Assembly: GCA_040768125.1 (NCBI GenBank)
Contig: JAXGNG010000001.1
Span: 1,178,001-1,242,000, forward strand
Length of the DNA stretch: 64,000 nucleotides
Source of the DNA: RBG-16-49-21 sp040768125
GTDB lineage: Bacteria; Spirochaetota; UBA4802; UBA5550
Reading direction: 5' to 3'
The position numbers were made by a program, and so were the translations under genes. The notes beneath the pieces were generated by a model that did no database searches, was not told the origin of the DNA, and worked only from the letters and a program-made list of their open reading frames with translations. Of the stretch, positions 35,858 through 44,990 are shown one piece after another (the first letter of the stretch is position 1; each line of letters begins with the position of its first letter).

Positions 35858-36876
35858 CGGTAGCGGCTCACGATGATATAGATGGTGCGGTCCTCGACAA
35901 GGCGGAGAGAGGGATTCTGCGCTTCTATCCTGCAGAGGTACAGGCCCGTGGGGGGGCGCCTCCGCTGAAGAAGGGGGTTCCACCGCAGGGTGCAGAGGCC
36001 GGGTTTTGCCTGGATGACCATGGGCGATTCGTGTATCAGGGCGCCGTCCATTGAAAACACGCGCATTTTCAGCGCGCAGGGACTGAGCACGAAGAGGGGG
36101 ATCTCTCCCTTTCCGAAGATGCAGTGACCGGGAATGATGGTGACTCTTTTTCGCAGTGCCCTGAAAAGCCGTTTCATCGGGATTGCCGGGAGGAAGAAGT
36201 TCGGCTTGCCCGGGGTCTGCACCGCGGAGACCGCGAAATCCTTTCCCGTGCCGGTGTCCGCGCTTCCCCTGCGCGATACGCTCATGTGCGGATCAAGGCC
36301 TTTCCCGCCTATGGGTACGGCGCATTCCTGGAGCTCTTTCCCTGGGCATGTTCGCCACTGCCCCGCGGCCTGGGCCGCGCCGACGTAGCCCAGGATGGTA
36401 TCATTCGGGGTCCCGTCTCGGTTTGAATAAAAGACGAAATCGATGATGCCCCCGTTGGAGGGGTCGTCGTCGCCGTCGATCGCGATTACTCCCTCGGTGT
36501 TCCAGAGGCTCGCGGAGTAATTATCGCAGTAGAGGTCAATCCGTCCGTTGCCGTTCGTGTCCCCCGTGAGATCCGTCTCATCGGGGACCCCGGGCATGGC
36601 GAGATGGACGACGACGAATCGGTCGTCCCAGGGCGTTTCCGGCCGGTCTTTTCCCATGATGGTGACCGGGTCATCGGAGAGCGCCTCGTTCGTGCCGTAG
36701 TAGGCGGTGACGAAAAGGGAGGAAATCTCCATCGATTCCTTTTCCCCGGCCGCGAGGGTCAGTTCGACCCAGTCGCGTTCCGTCGCGGTAACGAACTCGT
36801 TGATCATGAGGCCCGCGTGGAGACCCCCCGCGGGGATCAGCAGGGCCAGGATGGTGTAAAGGATTCGTCGAAGCAT
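35854..36876 (-). CDS. Secreted lamin-tail-domain protein with FlgD/T9SS-like C-terminus
   Basis: 340 residues. Signal peptide MLRRILYTILALLIPAGGLHA; GGGGGTG precedes the ATG. Residues about 22-205 resemble a bacterial lamin-tail domain: LMINEFV, DWVELTLAAGE, TNGNGRIDLYCDNY, IDGDDDPSNGGIIDFVFYSN, SRRGSADTGTGKDF. The last 80 residues resemble FlgD-Ig or type IX sorting-like domains (MRVFSMDGALIHESPMV ... PTGLYLCRIEA). LTD proteins are extracellular and often accompany nucleases. It is the first gene of the 33-36.9 kb envelope operon. Confidence 0.7.
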   Translation of the reverse strand: MLRRILYTILALLIPAGGLHAGLMINEFVTATERDWVELTLAAGEKESMEISSLFVTAYYGTNEALSDDPVTIMGKDRPETPWDDRFVVVHLAMPGVPDETDLTGDTNGNGRIDLYCDNYSASLWNTEGVIAIDGDDDPSNGGIIDFVFYSNRDGTPNDTILGYVGAAQAAGQWRTCPGKELQECAVPIGGKGLDPHMSVSRRGSADTGTGKDFAVSAVQTPGKPNFFLPAIPMKRLFRALRKRVTIIPGHCIFGKGEIPLFVLSPCALKMRVFSMDGALIHESPMVIQAKPGLCTLRWNPLLQRRRPPTGLYLCRIEAQNPSLRLVEDRTIYIIVSRYR

Positions 36877-36961
36877 GAAGCACCCCCTGCGTGGTATACG
36901 AAGGGGACGCGGGGAAAGTTAAAAAAACGTCTGGAATGTCCTGGCGCGGGAAACGTAGCTT

Positions 36962-37864
36962 CTAGATGGCGCGGTAATCGGGCGGTTTACGCAGGGCCGG
37001 GCGGATGAATGCGACGTCGGGATGCCCCACCGTCATGACCGCGTGGACCCTTTCCCCGGAGGGGATCCCAAGGTGGCGGCGAATCGGCCGCGAGCGGTTG
37101 ATCGATTCAACGGCGTAACCGATGTGGCAGGTTCCCATGCCGAGGGAGTGGGCCATGAGGGCGACATGATACGACGCGAACTGCGCGTCCTCCAGGGGGG
37201 TGCTCCCGCCACCGGGTCCGTAAATGATCAGAAGGGCCGGAGCGCCGTGGAAGAGGAGGTCCCTTCCGGCCCCGGCTTCCTCCAGGGCCCACCGGACGCT
37301 TTCCATGTGGTCGCGGCGGTAGCGCAAAAGCGACCTCCCGGCGAAGGGCACGGCGAGCCAGGGGAGGAGGGGGTTCCCCGCGACCCTGTTCAGGGCGGCG
37401 AAGAATTTCCCGATCCTGAGGGCGAGGTCCCACACCTTTTCCCTTCCGTTGAGCGTGATGAAGCGCCAGGCCTGGCGATTGCTACCCGAGGGCGCGGTAA
37501 CGGCGAACTCCACGAGGTCTTTCAGAATATCGTCATCCACCGGCTCCGGCGTGTATCGCCTCACGCTCCTCCTCGACCGGATGAATTCCGCCAGTTCCGC
37601 CGGCCCGATGCCGCCGCGCCGGGGGGCGGGGTGACGGGCCAGCCACGCGAATCGGGGACCGCGGAGAAGCGCCGGGTCGAAATGAATCGCGTCGGCGGGG
37701 CAGACGGCATGGCAGTGCGAACAGAGCATGCAGTCTTCGGATACCGTCGTTGCCACGCAATCGACAAGGGCCAGCACGTCCTTCGGGCAGACGAGGACGC
37801 ACTCGCCGCATCCGGTACAGGACCCGGCGTCGATGCGGGGAAGGTTGGAAGAGGGATCATTCAT
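36962..37864 (-). CDS. Ferredoxin-nitroreductase fusion
   Basis: 300 residues. Residues 14-60 carry two 4Fe-4S motifs (CTGCGECVLVCP and CMLCSHCHAVCP). Residues about 85-300 are a nitroreductase FMN fold (RRSVRRYTPEPVDDDILKDL, APSGSNRQAWRF, GMGTCHIGY). Such fusions use ferredoxin electrons for flavin-dependent reductions. No membrane segment or signal peptide. The substrate is unknown. A separate stand-alone nitroreductase lies at 46497-47072. Confidence 0.9.
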   Translation of the reverse strand: MNDPSSNLPRIDAGSCTGCGECVLVCPKDVLALVDCVATTVSEDCMLCSHCHAVCPADAIHFDPALLRGPRFAWLARHPAPRRGGIGPAELAEFIRSRRSVRRYTPEPVDDDILKDLVEFAVTAPSGSNRQAWRFITLNGREKVWDLALRIGKFFAALNRVAGNPLLPWLAVPFAGRSLLRYRRDHMESVRWALEEAGAGRDLLFHGAPALLIIYGPGGGSTPLEDAQFASYHVALMAHSLGMGTCHIGYAVESINRSRPIRRHLGIPSGERVHAVMTVGHPDVAFIRPALRKPPDYRAI

Positions 37865-38035
37865 GGCTCGCGCGGGAGAGGGGACGCCTCCTGCGCCGCC
37901 CTGTCAAGGGCAAAAAAGCGGGCAGGGGAAAAAAGAGGGGGTGGCGGGTCCCGGGATCCCCGGGGGGCGAAGGGGGAACCAAAAAATACTCGACATAATC
38001 CACGTGGCATAGCAACTGGGTATGAAGATTTATGA

Positions 38036-39157
38036 GTGACCGGAAAGCGGGGGAAGATGAAGAGCGGATTGAACCGGGGGAAGGATGCGATCGGCGGGTT
38101 CGCCCGGGCCTGCCGGGGGATGATATCGTCGTCGCCGACCAAGATCGAGGCCCTCGAGGCGGTCGTCGATTTCTCGGCGCCCCTCCTCCCCGGGTACCGT
38201 CGTCTCGTGATGGAAGATCCCGACGAAATATCCGTGAACTTCATTGATCTGCTGGACCAGGCGGCCTTCGAGCTTTCGGAGAACATGCCGGACAACGAAA
38301 CCGTGCGCGGCTACATGGTCGATGATCTCTACGGGCGCCTCGCCATCTACCTGGACTGCTACTATGACCGGGACGCGTATTCGTCGGGACTGAACAGGCG
38401 CGTCCTCACCCACGAAGACACGGTGATCATACGTCAGCTGCGGATGAGGGAACATGTCCCGCTCCTCATGAGCGAGTTCCACGAACAGCGCGCCCTCCAG
38501 CGCTCGATTCTCATCACACTCGTGTCCCTTGAGGAGGGCGAGCTCCACAATTTCTATTACACCGTCGCGAGGGAGACGGAAGCCATCGACATAAGGGCCC
38601 TTGCCGTGGCGGGGCTGAAGAAATCAGGCATGGGTTACCGTGCCCTTCACATGCTGGAGGCGGGGGAACGGGGGCGCGACGGCATGATCGCCTACGCGAA
38701 ATCCTTCGGCGGCGAAGCACTTGACCAGAACCGGATCCCCCCTGATGTTCCCTCCTTCGTCTTTGCCGTCAGATACATCGAGTCGAATCTCAAGCTTCTC
38801 GCCGACTACGGAAACCTCGCGTGGGTCATCGCGCTGCTCTGTTCGTTCATTCGCCTTGAGAACCACGAATCGTATCATCCCGATATACGCCGATCGATCT
38901 GCTCCATTCTTGTCTTCGCCGGCGTGGAGCCGATGAAACGGCTTCTCGGTGACAGGGAGGGCCTGGCCTCGGTGCGGGAACTTCTGGACTTTCTCCCCCG
39001 GGAGGATTTTAACCGTATCATGGGAAAGGTCGAGCTGTGGGGGGAGGAATTCACCGGACGCATCAGCGGATTCCTTGCCATGGGTACGATACGGTCCGCG
39101 GGGTACAACTCGAACACCGCCTGTTACGCCCTCTGGAAAACCGCGACGAAGATCTGA
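38036..39157 (+). CDS. Orphan protein (about 370 aa)
   Basis: Not recognised. It may start at GTG 38036 or ATG 38057; the GCGGGGGAAG run between them touches the second. No signal peptide or membrane helix. The chain is almost wholly helical with HEAT-like stretches (RSILITLVSLEEGELHNFYY, IDIRALAVAGLKKSGMGYRA, NLAWVIALLCSFIRLENHES). Acidic-rich N-terminal third; no Cys clusters or nucleotide motif. It is convergent with dtd (13-nt gap). Confidence 0.7.
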   Translation: MTGKRGKMKSGLNRGKDAIGGFARACRGMISSSPTKIEALEAVVDFSAPLLPGYRRLVMEDPDEISVNFIDLLDQAAFELSENMPDNETVRGYMVDDLYGRLAIYLDCYYDRDAYSSGLNRRVLTHEDTVIIRQLRMREHVPLLMSEFHEQRALQRSILITLVSLEEGELHNFYYTVARETEAIDIRALAVAGLKKSGMGYRALHMLEAGERGRDGMIAYAKSFGGEALDQNRIPPDVPSFVFAVRYIESNLKLLADYGNLAWVIALLCSFIRLENHESYHPDIRRSICSILVFAGVEPMKRLLGDREGLASVRELLDFLPREDFNRIMGKVELWGEEFTGRISGFLAMGTIRSAGYNSNTACYALWKTATKI

Positions 39158-39170
39158 TGCCGGGCGTCCC

Positions 39171-39620
39171 TCAGAAGAGACGGGAACTGTCAATGAGGAT
39201 GGTGACCGGCCCGTCGTTTACAAGGGAAACCTTCATGTCGGCACCGAACACTCCGGCTTTCGTGTCACCATGAATGAACCGGAAGATGCCGACAAACCGT
39301 TCGAAGGCGTCACGGGCCTCGTCGGGCCGCATTGCCGTGGAATAGGAGGGGCGCATTCCCCTGCGAAGGTCGCCGTAAAGGGTGAACTGGGATACCAGGA
39401 GAACCTCGCCCCCGACGTCGGCGACCGAGAGATTCATCACTCCCGCCTCGTCGTTGAAGATCCTCGCGCCGATGACTTTCCGCGCAATATACTCCATCTC
39501 GCCGGCAGTGTCCCCCGTCCCCAGTCCCGCGAGGACGAGGAGGCCCCTGCCTATCGACGCGATTTCCGCGCCCCCCGTTTTCACGGAGGCGGAGAGGACG
39601 CGCTGGATGACCGCGCGCAT
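39171..39620 (-). CDS. dtd: D-aminoacyl-tRNA deacylase
   Basis: 149 residues, full length. It hydrolyses D-amino acids (and Gly) from mischarged tRNA. Diagnostic motifs: MRAVIQRVLSASV at the N-terminus, the catalytic SQFTLYGD and the C-terminal NDGPVTI (the Gly-cisPro selectivity loop). It starts 3 nt after trxA ends, so the two form a short operon. Confidence 0.95.
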   Translation of the reverse strand: MRAVIQRVLSASVKTGGAEIASIGRGLLVLAGLGTGDTAGEMEYIARKVIGARIFNDEAGVMNLSVADVGGEVLLVSQFTLYGDLRRGMRPSYSTAMRPDEARDAFERFVGIFRFIHGDTKAGVFGADMKVSLVNDGPVTILIDSSRLF

Positions 39621-39623
39621 GCA

Positions 39624-39944
39624 TCACCCCCGGGAAAGCTTCTGGGTGAGTACCGCTTCCGGCTGGACCCCCACGAATCGCTCGATTTCCGTCCCGTCCT
39701 TCATGAGCACGAGTGTCGGGATGGACGATATGCCGAAGTTCTGGGCGAGTTCGGGGTTCTCGTCCGTGTTGATCTTGACGATGTTCGCCTTGATGTCATC
39801 TGATTGGGCCAGCTTCTCGAGAATCGGCACCTGCATCTTGCAGGGGCCGCACCAGGGGGCCCAGAAATCGATCAGCACCAGGCCGGTTGCATTCGTCACG
39901 AGTGATTCAAAATTCGACTTGTTTACTTCAGTGAGCTTGGACAT
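39624..39944 (-). CDS. trxA: Thioredoxin
   Basis: 106 residues. Catalytic WCGPC in FWAPWCGPCKMQVP and the cis-Pro segment GISSIPTLVLMKDG. ATG 39944 has AGGAGG 6 nt upstream; the open frame extending to 40619 is not part of the gene. Cytosolic disulphide reductase supplying electrons to reductases. It is co-transcribed with dtd. The region 39945-40208 upstream holds no gene. Confidence 0.95.
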   Translation of the reverse strand: MSKLTEVNKSNFESLVTNATGLVLIDFWAPWCGPCKMQVPILEKLAQSDDIKANIVKINTDENPELAQNFGISSIPTLVLMKDGTEIERFVGVQPEAVLTQKLSRG

Positions 39945-40208
39945 TGGATCCTCCTGGATATGGTATGCCGCGCCGTGGGGCCGCAGCCCCCGCCGCTGCG
40001 GCGGGCCCGGGATGATTGCCGCATTGCCTTCTATGTAGCGGGATGTGCCGGGCGAGTCCACCATTTTTTTGGCAATATGACCTGAAAAAATGCCGATAGT
40101 GAAGGTGGGGGCCTGATGCGCGTCGCCGTTCAGTGCGGCGTTCCCGTCGGGGATGGCGATAATGACATTGCCGGCATATTTTATTACCTTGGTCGAGAGG
40201 GACACGCC

Positions 40209-40811
40209 ATGAAGAGGATCTTCATCATACCAATGCTGTTTGCATTCGCCGTCGCCGTCGGGCAGGAAGAAAAGAGCACGGGGACCGCCCGGGCAATTCC
40301 CGCCGGGTACGGAGACGCGAAATGGGGGACGAGGCTTTCGGCCGCCCGGGGAAGCGTCAAGGGAAAGCTCGTGCACACCGACGACAGGAGCGTCATCATC
40401 ACGCGGGACGGGGACCTGGAATACCATTACGGTTTCTTTTACATCGATCCCGCCCTGGCGGGTGAGACCGCGGAAGGAGAGCCGGAGAGGAAACCCGAGG
40501 GAGAGACGGACGAGGGAACCCTTTTCTTCGTGGCCCTCACGTTCCCCTACCTTTCCCTCGACGAGGTGAAAAAGCGAATCGAGGAGAAATTCGGACCCTC
40601 GACGAATGAAAACATCCACAACAACCAGGGGGCCATCGCCTGGAACGGCGATCAGACCCTGGTGATACTATGGGTCGATCGCTACGAGGACAGGCCCTAT
40701 ACGAGGAGGATTACCTACCTCGACAAAAGGATCACGAAGGAGCTCCGGGACTATCGTTTCAGGGTGTTTAACCGCGTGGAGCTGGGAATCCTCAGGAACC
40801 TGGGCATCTAG
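40209..40811 (+). CDS. Secreted protein of unknown function
   Basis: 200 residues from ATG 40209 (GAGAGGGA upstream). Signal peptide MKRIFIIPMLFAFAVAVG. The mature part has GYGDAKWGTRLSAARGSVKG, reminiscent of small periplasmic proteins that begin with a 'W-G-s' motif, an acidic middle (ETAEGEPERKPEGETDEG) and a C-terminal helix ending RVELGILRNLGI. No enzymatic motif. It is convergent with the giant repeat gene (18-nt gap). Confidence 0.7.
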   Translation: MKRIFIIPMLFAFAVAVGQEEKSTGTARAIPAGYGDAKWGTRLSAARGSVKGKLVHTDDRSVIITRDGDLEYHYGFFYIDPALAGETAEGEPERKPEGETDEGTLFFVALTFPYLSLDEVKKRIEEKFGPSTNENIHNNQGAIAWNGDQTLVILWVDRYEDRPYTRRITYLDKRITKELRDYRFRVFNRVELGILRNLGI

Positions 40812-40829
40812 CTGTCCAGAACCGGTCTC

Positions 40830-43800
40830 TCATCGGTGGGCGATGAAAACGGGGACCAGCCCTATCCCCGAATCGAGGCCGTCAAGGGCCTTGCCGACAA
40901 CAGTGCCGATTTTTTCAAAAGAATCAACCGTGCCGCTCATGCCGCATCCCGGCGTTCCCGAAGTCACCACGGGATCACCGGGGCGGAGCGGCTTCTTCTG
41001 CGCGTCAATTCTGCACAGGGCGGTGCCCGCCAGAACCACGGGATAAAGGCTTTTCCTCTCTCCCCTCGCGTCGATCACGAGGGCCGGGTTCCCCGATACC
41101 ACGCCGATGACGGCGGGATTGTACTCCGCGCGGGACCGCGAGAGGACTGATCTCCCGCCGCTCGCCACGACGAGGAGGTCCCCCGCCGCGATATACTCCT
41201 CGTCGTCAAGCTCGAAGAGCTCCACCAGGTTCGCCGGGACCGCGTCATCTCCCCCGGGAGCGTCATGGCGCAGGGTGACCGGCCCGTGGAAGAGCGAGGC
41301 GCCGCGCACCAGGAGGGCGTCCCCCTTTCCTTCAAGCGTTACCGAATCATCATATCGTGCAAGGGAGCCGTGGCCGTCGGCCACGAGGGCGTAATCGTGC
41401 TCGCTCGAGAATACGCCGCCGGCGCCGAAGCGGGAAACGCCCATGACGCCGCATCCCTTCGGCGAATCCCCGGACCCACCCGGGGACTGGCCGCGGACGC
41501 CGATGTGTGAGCTGTGTCCCACGATGCCGTAGGACCGGATTTCCTTCTGCGTCGAGATCCCGGCGATGCCGGCGCAACCGATAGAGCCCGAATCCGGCGA
41601 TTCGTTCTTCGCGAATATTATCGTCGAATTGTCCGAGGGGGGGGTGATGCCGGTGAAGCTTTCACTCCTGGAATCTCTCACCGATATTGTTCCCGCGTGG
41701 CTGCTGAACTCGTGCCCCACGGGGGCATACTCATGGGTGTGGGGCAGGGGCGTTCTCGCGTCGTCCAGTCGCGTGTCCGTTGACTGCACCACGGAGCCTT
41801 TTTTTGATTCGCCGTTTTTCGCCAGTGTCACGATGCCCGGGTCCTGTTCCGTGGCCTCCCTGAGCCTTCGATCGTTTCCCTGGACGGCGACGCCGGGGGC
41901 GTTTTCGCCGTCCTCGGCGAGCTCGACGATTCCCTTCGCCACGGTGGTGGCGTCCTTGAGCCTTCGGTCGTTGCCCTGGACGGCGACGCCGGGGGCGTTT
42001 TCGCCGTCCTCGGCGAGCTCGACGATCCCCTTCGCCGCGGTGGTGGCGTCCTTGAGCCTTCGGTCGTTTCCCTGGACGGCGACGCCGGGGGCGTTTTCGC
42101 CGTCCTCGGCGAGCTCGACGATTCCCTTCGCCACGGTGGTGGCGTCCCTGAGCCTTCGGTCGTTGCCCTGGACGGCGACGCCGGGAGCGTTTTCGCCGTC
42201 CTCGGCGAGCTCGACGATTCCCTTCGCCACGGTGGTGGCGTCCCTGAGCCTTCGGTCGTTGCCCTGGACGGCGACGCCGGGGGCGTTTTCGCCGTCCTCG
42301 GCGAGCTCGACGATTCCCTTTGCCACGGTGGTGGCGTCCCTGAGCCTTCGGTCGTTGCCCTGGACGGCGACGCCGGGGGCGTTTTCGCCGTCCTCGGCGA
42401 GCTCGACGATTCCCTTCGCCACGGTGGTGGCGTCCTTGAGCCTTCGGTCGTTGCCCTGGACGGCGACGCCGGCACGATCTTCACCGTTCGCCGCCAGTTC
42501 CACGATTCCCTTTGATTTCTCCGTGGCGTCCTTGAGCCTTCGGTCGTTACCCTGGACAGCGACGCCGGGGGCGTCCTCGCCGTCCTTGGCGAGTTCCACG
42601 ATCCCCTTCGAGATGGTGGTGGCGTCCTTGAGCCTTCGGTCGTTGCCCTGGACGGCGACGCCGGGAGCGTTTTCGCCGTCCTCGGCGAGCTCGACGATTC
42701 CCTTCGATTTTTCCGTGGCGTCCCTGAGCCTTCGGTCGTTGCCCTGGACGGCGACGCCGGGGGCGTTCTCGCCGTCCTCGGCGAGCTCCACGATTCCCTT
42801 GGCGGAGGTGGTGGCGTCCCTGAGCCGGCGGTCGTTTGCCTGGACCACCGCGCCGGGAGTGTCGGCCCCGTCGGAAGCCAGCATGATAATGCCGTGGGCG
42901 TCAACCGTCGCCCGGTGAAGACGGGGATCATTTCCCGTCACCGCCGCGTTTTCCTTGTACATTCCGTCGGGACAGAGCTTCACGATGCCGAAATTGTCGG
43001 CGCTGGCCTCCTGGAGGCGCGAATCATTTCCCTGGACCACGACTCCCGCCCTGGTTTCCCTGTTGTGGGCCAGCTGCACGATTCCGGGTTTCAGGTCCGT
43101 CGCGGTTTTCAGGCGGGGGTCCGAGGCCTGGACCGCCAGCCCCGTTTCGTCCTCGTTGTCCTCGGCCAGGCGGACGATGCCCTTGAATATGGTGGAGGCG
43201 TCCCTGAGCCGGCGGTCGTTCGCCTGGACCGCGGTCCCCGGGGCGTCCTCGCAGTCCTTCGAGAGGCGCACGATGCCCGCCTGGAAAATCGAGGCGCAGG
43301 GCGTGAGATCGCCGATGTTGTGCGTGTGAAAGGGGTTGAAGGGGGCCGCCGATATTTCAAGGTGCGAGATCTGGATTCCGTGGCGCCCCTCGGGATACCT
43401 TACGCTCTTCGCCTCGAAGCGCAGGTACCGTGCCGGCCGGATGTCCGTGTTCCAGAAGTATTTTTTATTCACCTGGGACGTGAAGCTCTTTTCCTCCAGA
43501 AGGGGAAGCCACACGCTGTTGTCCTGACTTGTTTCAATGGAGAAGCTTTCCGGAAATCCCTTCGTTGTTGAGCCGAGGATGATGCGGTTGACATGGTAGA
43601 CCTGGCCGAGGTCGACCATGAGCGATTCCTTCCCCGGGCCCGACGCGAGGGCCGTTTCCCATTTCGCGTCGGTTTCGGGTGAGAGGAGGTTCCAGGGTCC
43701 CGTATCCTTCGAGGATGAGCCGCTCGCCGTGATCCCGAGCAATCCCCCGATGCCGGTTTTCACGCCGCCGATCTCGGCGTAGTGCTTCCCTTCGTTCCGG

Positions 43801-44183
43801 GGGGTCGAGAGGATGAGCAGTTTCAGGTAACGCGCCAGGGTGAGGGGGAAGTCAAGGCGGTAGGTGTCGGAATCAAGGACGAGCCGGTTCTCCGTGTGGA
43901 GCACCATCCAGTGGTCGCCGTCAAGGCTCGTTTCAAAACGAATGTCGCGGGGGAACACCGCGGCGCCGTTCGGGGACGCGGAAATCTCGACGTAGTCGAT
44001 CGTCGAGGATGCCTGGAAATCGAGTATGATGTATTCGGGCATCTCCTCGTCGCTCTTCCGGCTCGACCAGTGGCCCTCGGGGCGCTGGATGTTGAATACG
44101 GAGAGGGACTCGTGCTGTTCGCTCGACACGGAGTGTATCTTGTACTCGTAATCCCTTCTGTGGCTGACGTTGATGTAGTCCAT
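40830..44183 (-). CDS. Giant discoidin/tail-fibre-like repeat protein (1117 aa)
   Basis: Residues about 1-150 and 165-285 are two F5/8 type C (discoidin) carbohydrate-binding domains (YIILDFQASSTIDYVEISAS; LMVDLGQVYHVNRIILGST). Residues about 300-815 are 16 units of 32 residues with consensus GIVELAEDGENAPGVAVQGN followed by DRRLRDATTVAK, the pattern of phage tail-fibre repeats. HTHEY ends the array. The last 300 residues hold small beta modules found at the tips of tail-like proteins. No signal peptide, no phage genes nearby. It is likely a surface-binding fibre or adhesin; export route unknown. Confidence 0.8.
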   Translation of the reverse strand: MDYINVSHRRDYEYKIHSVSSEQHESLSVFNIQRPEGHWSSRKSDEEMPEYIILDFQASSTIDYVEISASPNGAAVFPRDIRFETSLDGDHWMVLHTENRLVLDSDTYRLDFPLTLARYLKLLILSTPRNEGKHYAEIGGVKTGIGGLLGITASGSSSKDTGPWNLLSPETDAKWETALASGPGKESLMVDLGQVYHVNRIILGSTTKGFPESFSIETSQDNSVWLPLLEEKSFTSQVNKKYFWNTDIRPARYLRFEAKSVRYPEGRHGIQISHLEISAAPFNPFHTHNIGDLTPCASIFQAGIVRLSKDCEDAPGTAVQANDRRLRDASTIFKGIVRLAEDNEDETGLAVQASDPRLKTATDLKPGIVQLAHNRETRAGVVVQGNDSRLQEASADNFGIVKLCPDGMYKENAAVTGNDPRLHRATVDAHGIIMLASDGADTPGAVVQANDRRLRDATTSAKGIVELAEDGENAPGVAVQGNDRRLRDATEKSKGIVELAEDGENAPGVAVQGNDRRLKDATTISKGIVELAKDGEDAPGVAVQGNDRRLKDATEKSKGIVELAANGEDRAGVAVQGNDRRLKDATTVAKGIVELAEDGENAPGVAVQGNDRRLRDATTVAKGIVELAEDGENAPGVAVQGNDRRLRDATTVAKGIVELAEDGENAPGVAVQGNDRRLRDATTVAKGIVELAEDGENAPGVAVQGNDRRLKDATTAAKGIVELAEDGENAPGVAVQGNDRRLKDATTVAKGIVELAEDGENAPGVAVQGNDRRLREATEQDPGIVTLAKNGESKKGSVVQSTDTRLDDARTPLPHTHEYAPVGHEFSSHAGTISVRDSRSESFTGITPPSDNSTIIFAKNESPDSGSIGCAGIAGISTQKEIRSYGIVGHSSHIGVRGQSPGGSGDSPKGCGVMGVSRFGAGGVFSSEHDYALVADGHGSLARYDDSVTLEGKGDALLVRGASLFHGPVTLRHDAPGGDDAVPANLVELFELDDEEYIAAGDLLVVASGGRSVLSRSRAEYNPAVIGVVSGNPALVIDARGERKSLYPVVLAGTALCRIDAQKKPLRPGDPVVTSGTPGCGMSGTVDSFEKIGTVVGKALDGLDSGIGLVPVFIAHR
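41860..42830. repeat. Tandem 96-bp coding repeats in the tail-fibre-like gene
   Basis: Ten consecutive units are nearly identical at DNA level, with period 96 (for example the GAGCCTTCGG element recurs at 41958 and 42054). The differences are mostly single bases. It is a recombination-prone array that would alter fibre length in steps of 32 residues. Confidence 0.9.
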
Positions 44184-44247
44184 GTGGTGTATCCCGTTCT
44201 GATGGTGCTGTCAGGCGCCGCGTGCCACCCTCGCCGGAGGGTCTGCG

Positions 44248-44286
44248 CTCTCCCGGGGCGCGTCGTCACGACGCGCCCCGGGAGAG
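44248..44286. repeat. 39-nt near-perfect GC-rich palindrome
   Basis: Arms CTCTCCCGGGGCGCGTCGT (44248-44266) and its exact complement (44268-44286) with a single C between them. No T-run follows on either strand. It lies in the gap (44184-44348) between the YkgJ-type gene and the start of the giant repeat gene. Confidence 0.85.
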
Positions 44287-44348
44287 GGGCGGGTAGCCTC
44301 ATAGATTGCCCGCTCCCCTCCGCCCTGTCAAATGTTTTTATTGCCCGG

Positions 44349-44711
44349 TCAGTCGGGATCGTTGTAGCCGCACCCCTCGTAGGGCGAGAGGGGCTCGTCC
44401 CGCACCAGGTGTTCGACCTCCTCGTAGTAGGGAAAGTCGCGGCACATGCGGGGCCGGTACGGGTAGATCGCGCATGCAGGGATGCCAGATTCATCCCTGG
44501 TGAAGTGTCGGCACCGGTAGTGATAGGGGAGATCGGAATCCGGCTCCTCGCGAATGAAGGAGAGCATGGGAAAAATAAGATAGATCTCGGAAAAGTTCGG
44601 ATCCACGGAGGGCGATCTTTTCCAGAATTCATAGGCGGTCCTGAGCATTTCGGGAGACTCGGCGAGCCGCACGTCCTGGCAGCAGTATCCCCTTCTCTTG
44701 CAGTGTCCCAT
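44349..44711 (-). CDS. YkgJ-family cysteine-cluster protein
   Basis: 120 residues. The Cys pattern is CKRRGYCC at the N-terminus, then CRHFTRDESGIPACAIYPYR and CRDFP, as in the YkgJ/UPF0153 family of putative Zn/Fe-binding proteins. The function of the family is not firmly known. It has a terminal GCGYNDPD. Upstream (44712-44990) lies the guaB promoter region. It is transcribed toward the giant repeat gene, separated by the palindrome. Confidence 0.85.
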   Translation of the reverse strand: MGHCKRRGYCCQDVRLAESPEMLRTAYEFWKRSPSVDPNFSEIYLIFPMLSFIREEPDSDLPYHYRCRHFTRDESGIPACAIYPYRPRMCRDFPYYEEVEHLVRDEPLSPYEGCGYNDPD

Positions 44712-44990
44712 GGGCGTTCATCCATCCCTCGTTTCCGGGCGGTTCCGGTTTCGTCGCCCCCGCGCCGGGAGGCAGCGCGGGATGCCTCGTCAAATCTGTT
44801 AGTGCTTGACAAAATACGCAATAAAAATAATTTAATTTAAACCCCGTGGGCGCACCGAGTGAGGGCTTCCGCCGCGGGCGGGTCCTCCGGGTGTCCGGCG
44901 CGGTGGAGAAACGTCATTCCCCGCGTTACTGGCATCCCCCAAGACGGCACCGCGTGTTAACGATCCGGCGCAAGGAGAGTACGAGACAAT

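Noticed and set aside
39945..40619. N-terminal extension of thioredoxin
   Set aside because: It lacks any thioredoxin similarity, and AGGAGG marks the start at 39944.
41860..42830. CRISPR-like or satellite repeat array
   Set aside because: The period is exactly 96 bp, in frame, without variable spacers. It encodes 32-residue protein repeats in the minus-strand gene.
41566..42918. 450-residue plus-strand open frame
   Set aside because: It is the antisense shadow of the repeat array; its Ser/Pro-rich repeat has no start signal.
40830..44183. Prophage
   Set aside because: The tail-fibre-like protein stands alone; no capsid, portal, terminase, integrase or lysis genes are within the window.
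44812..44990. Riboswitch in the guaB leader
   Set aside because: The leader is GC-rich with several possible hairpins, but no consensus of a known riboswitch could be matched.
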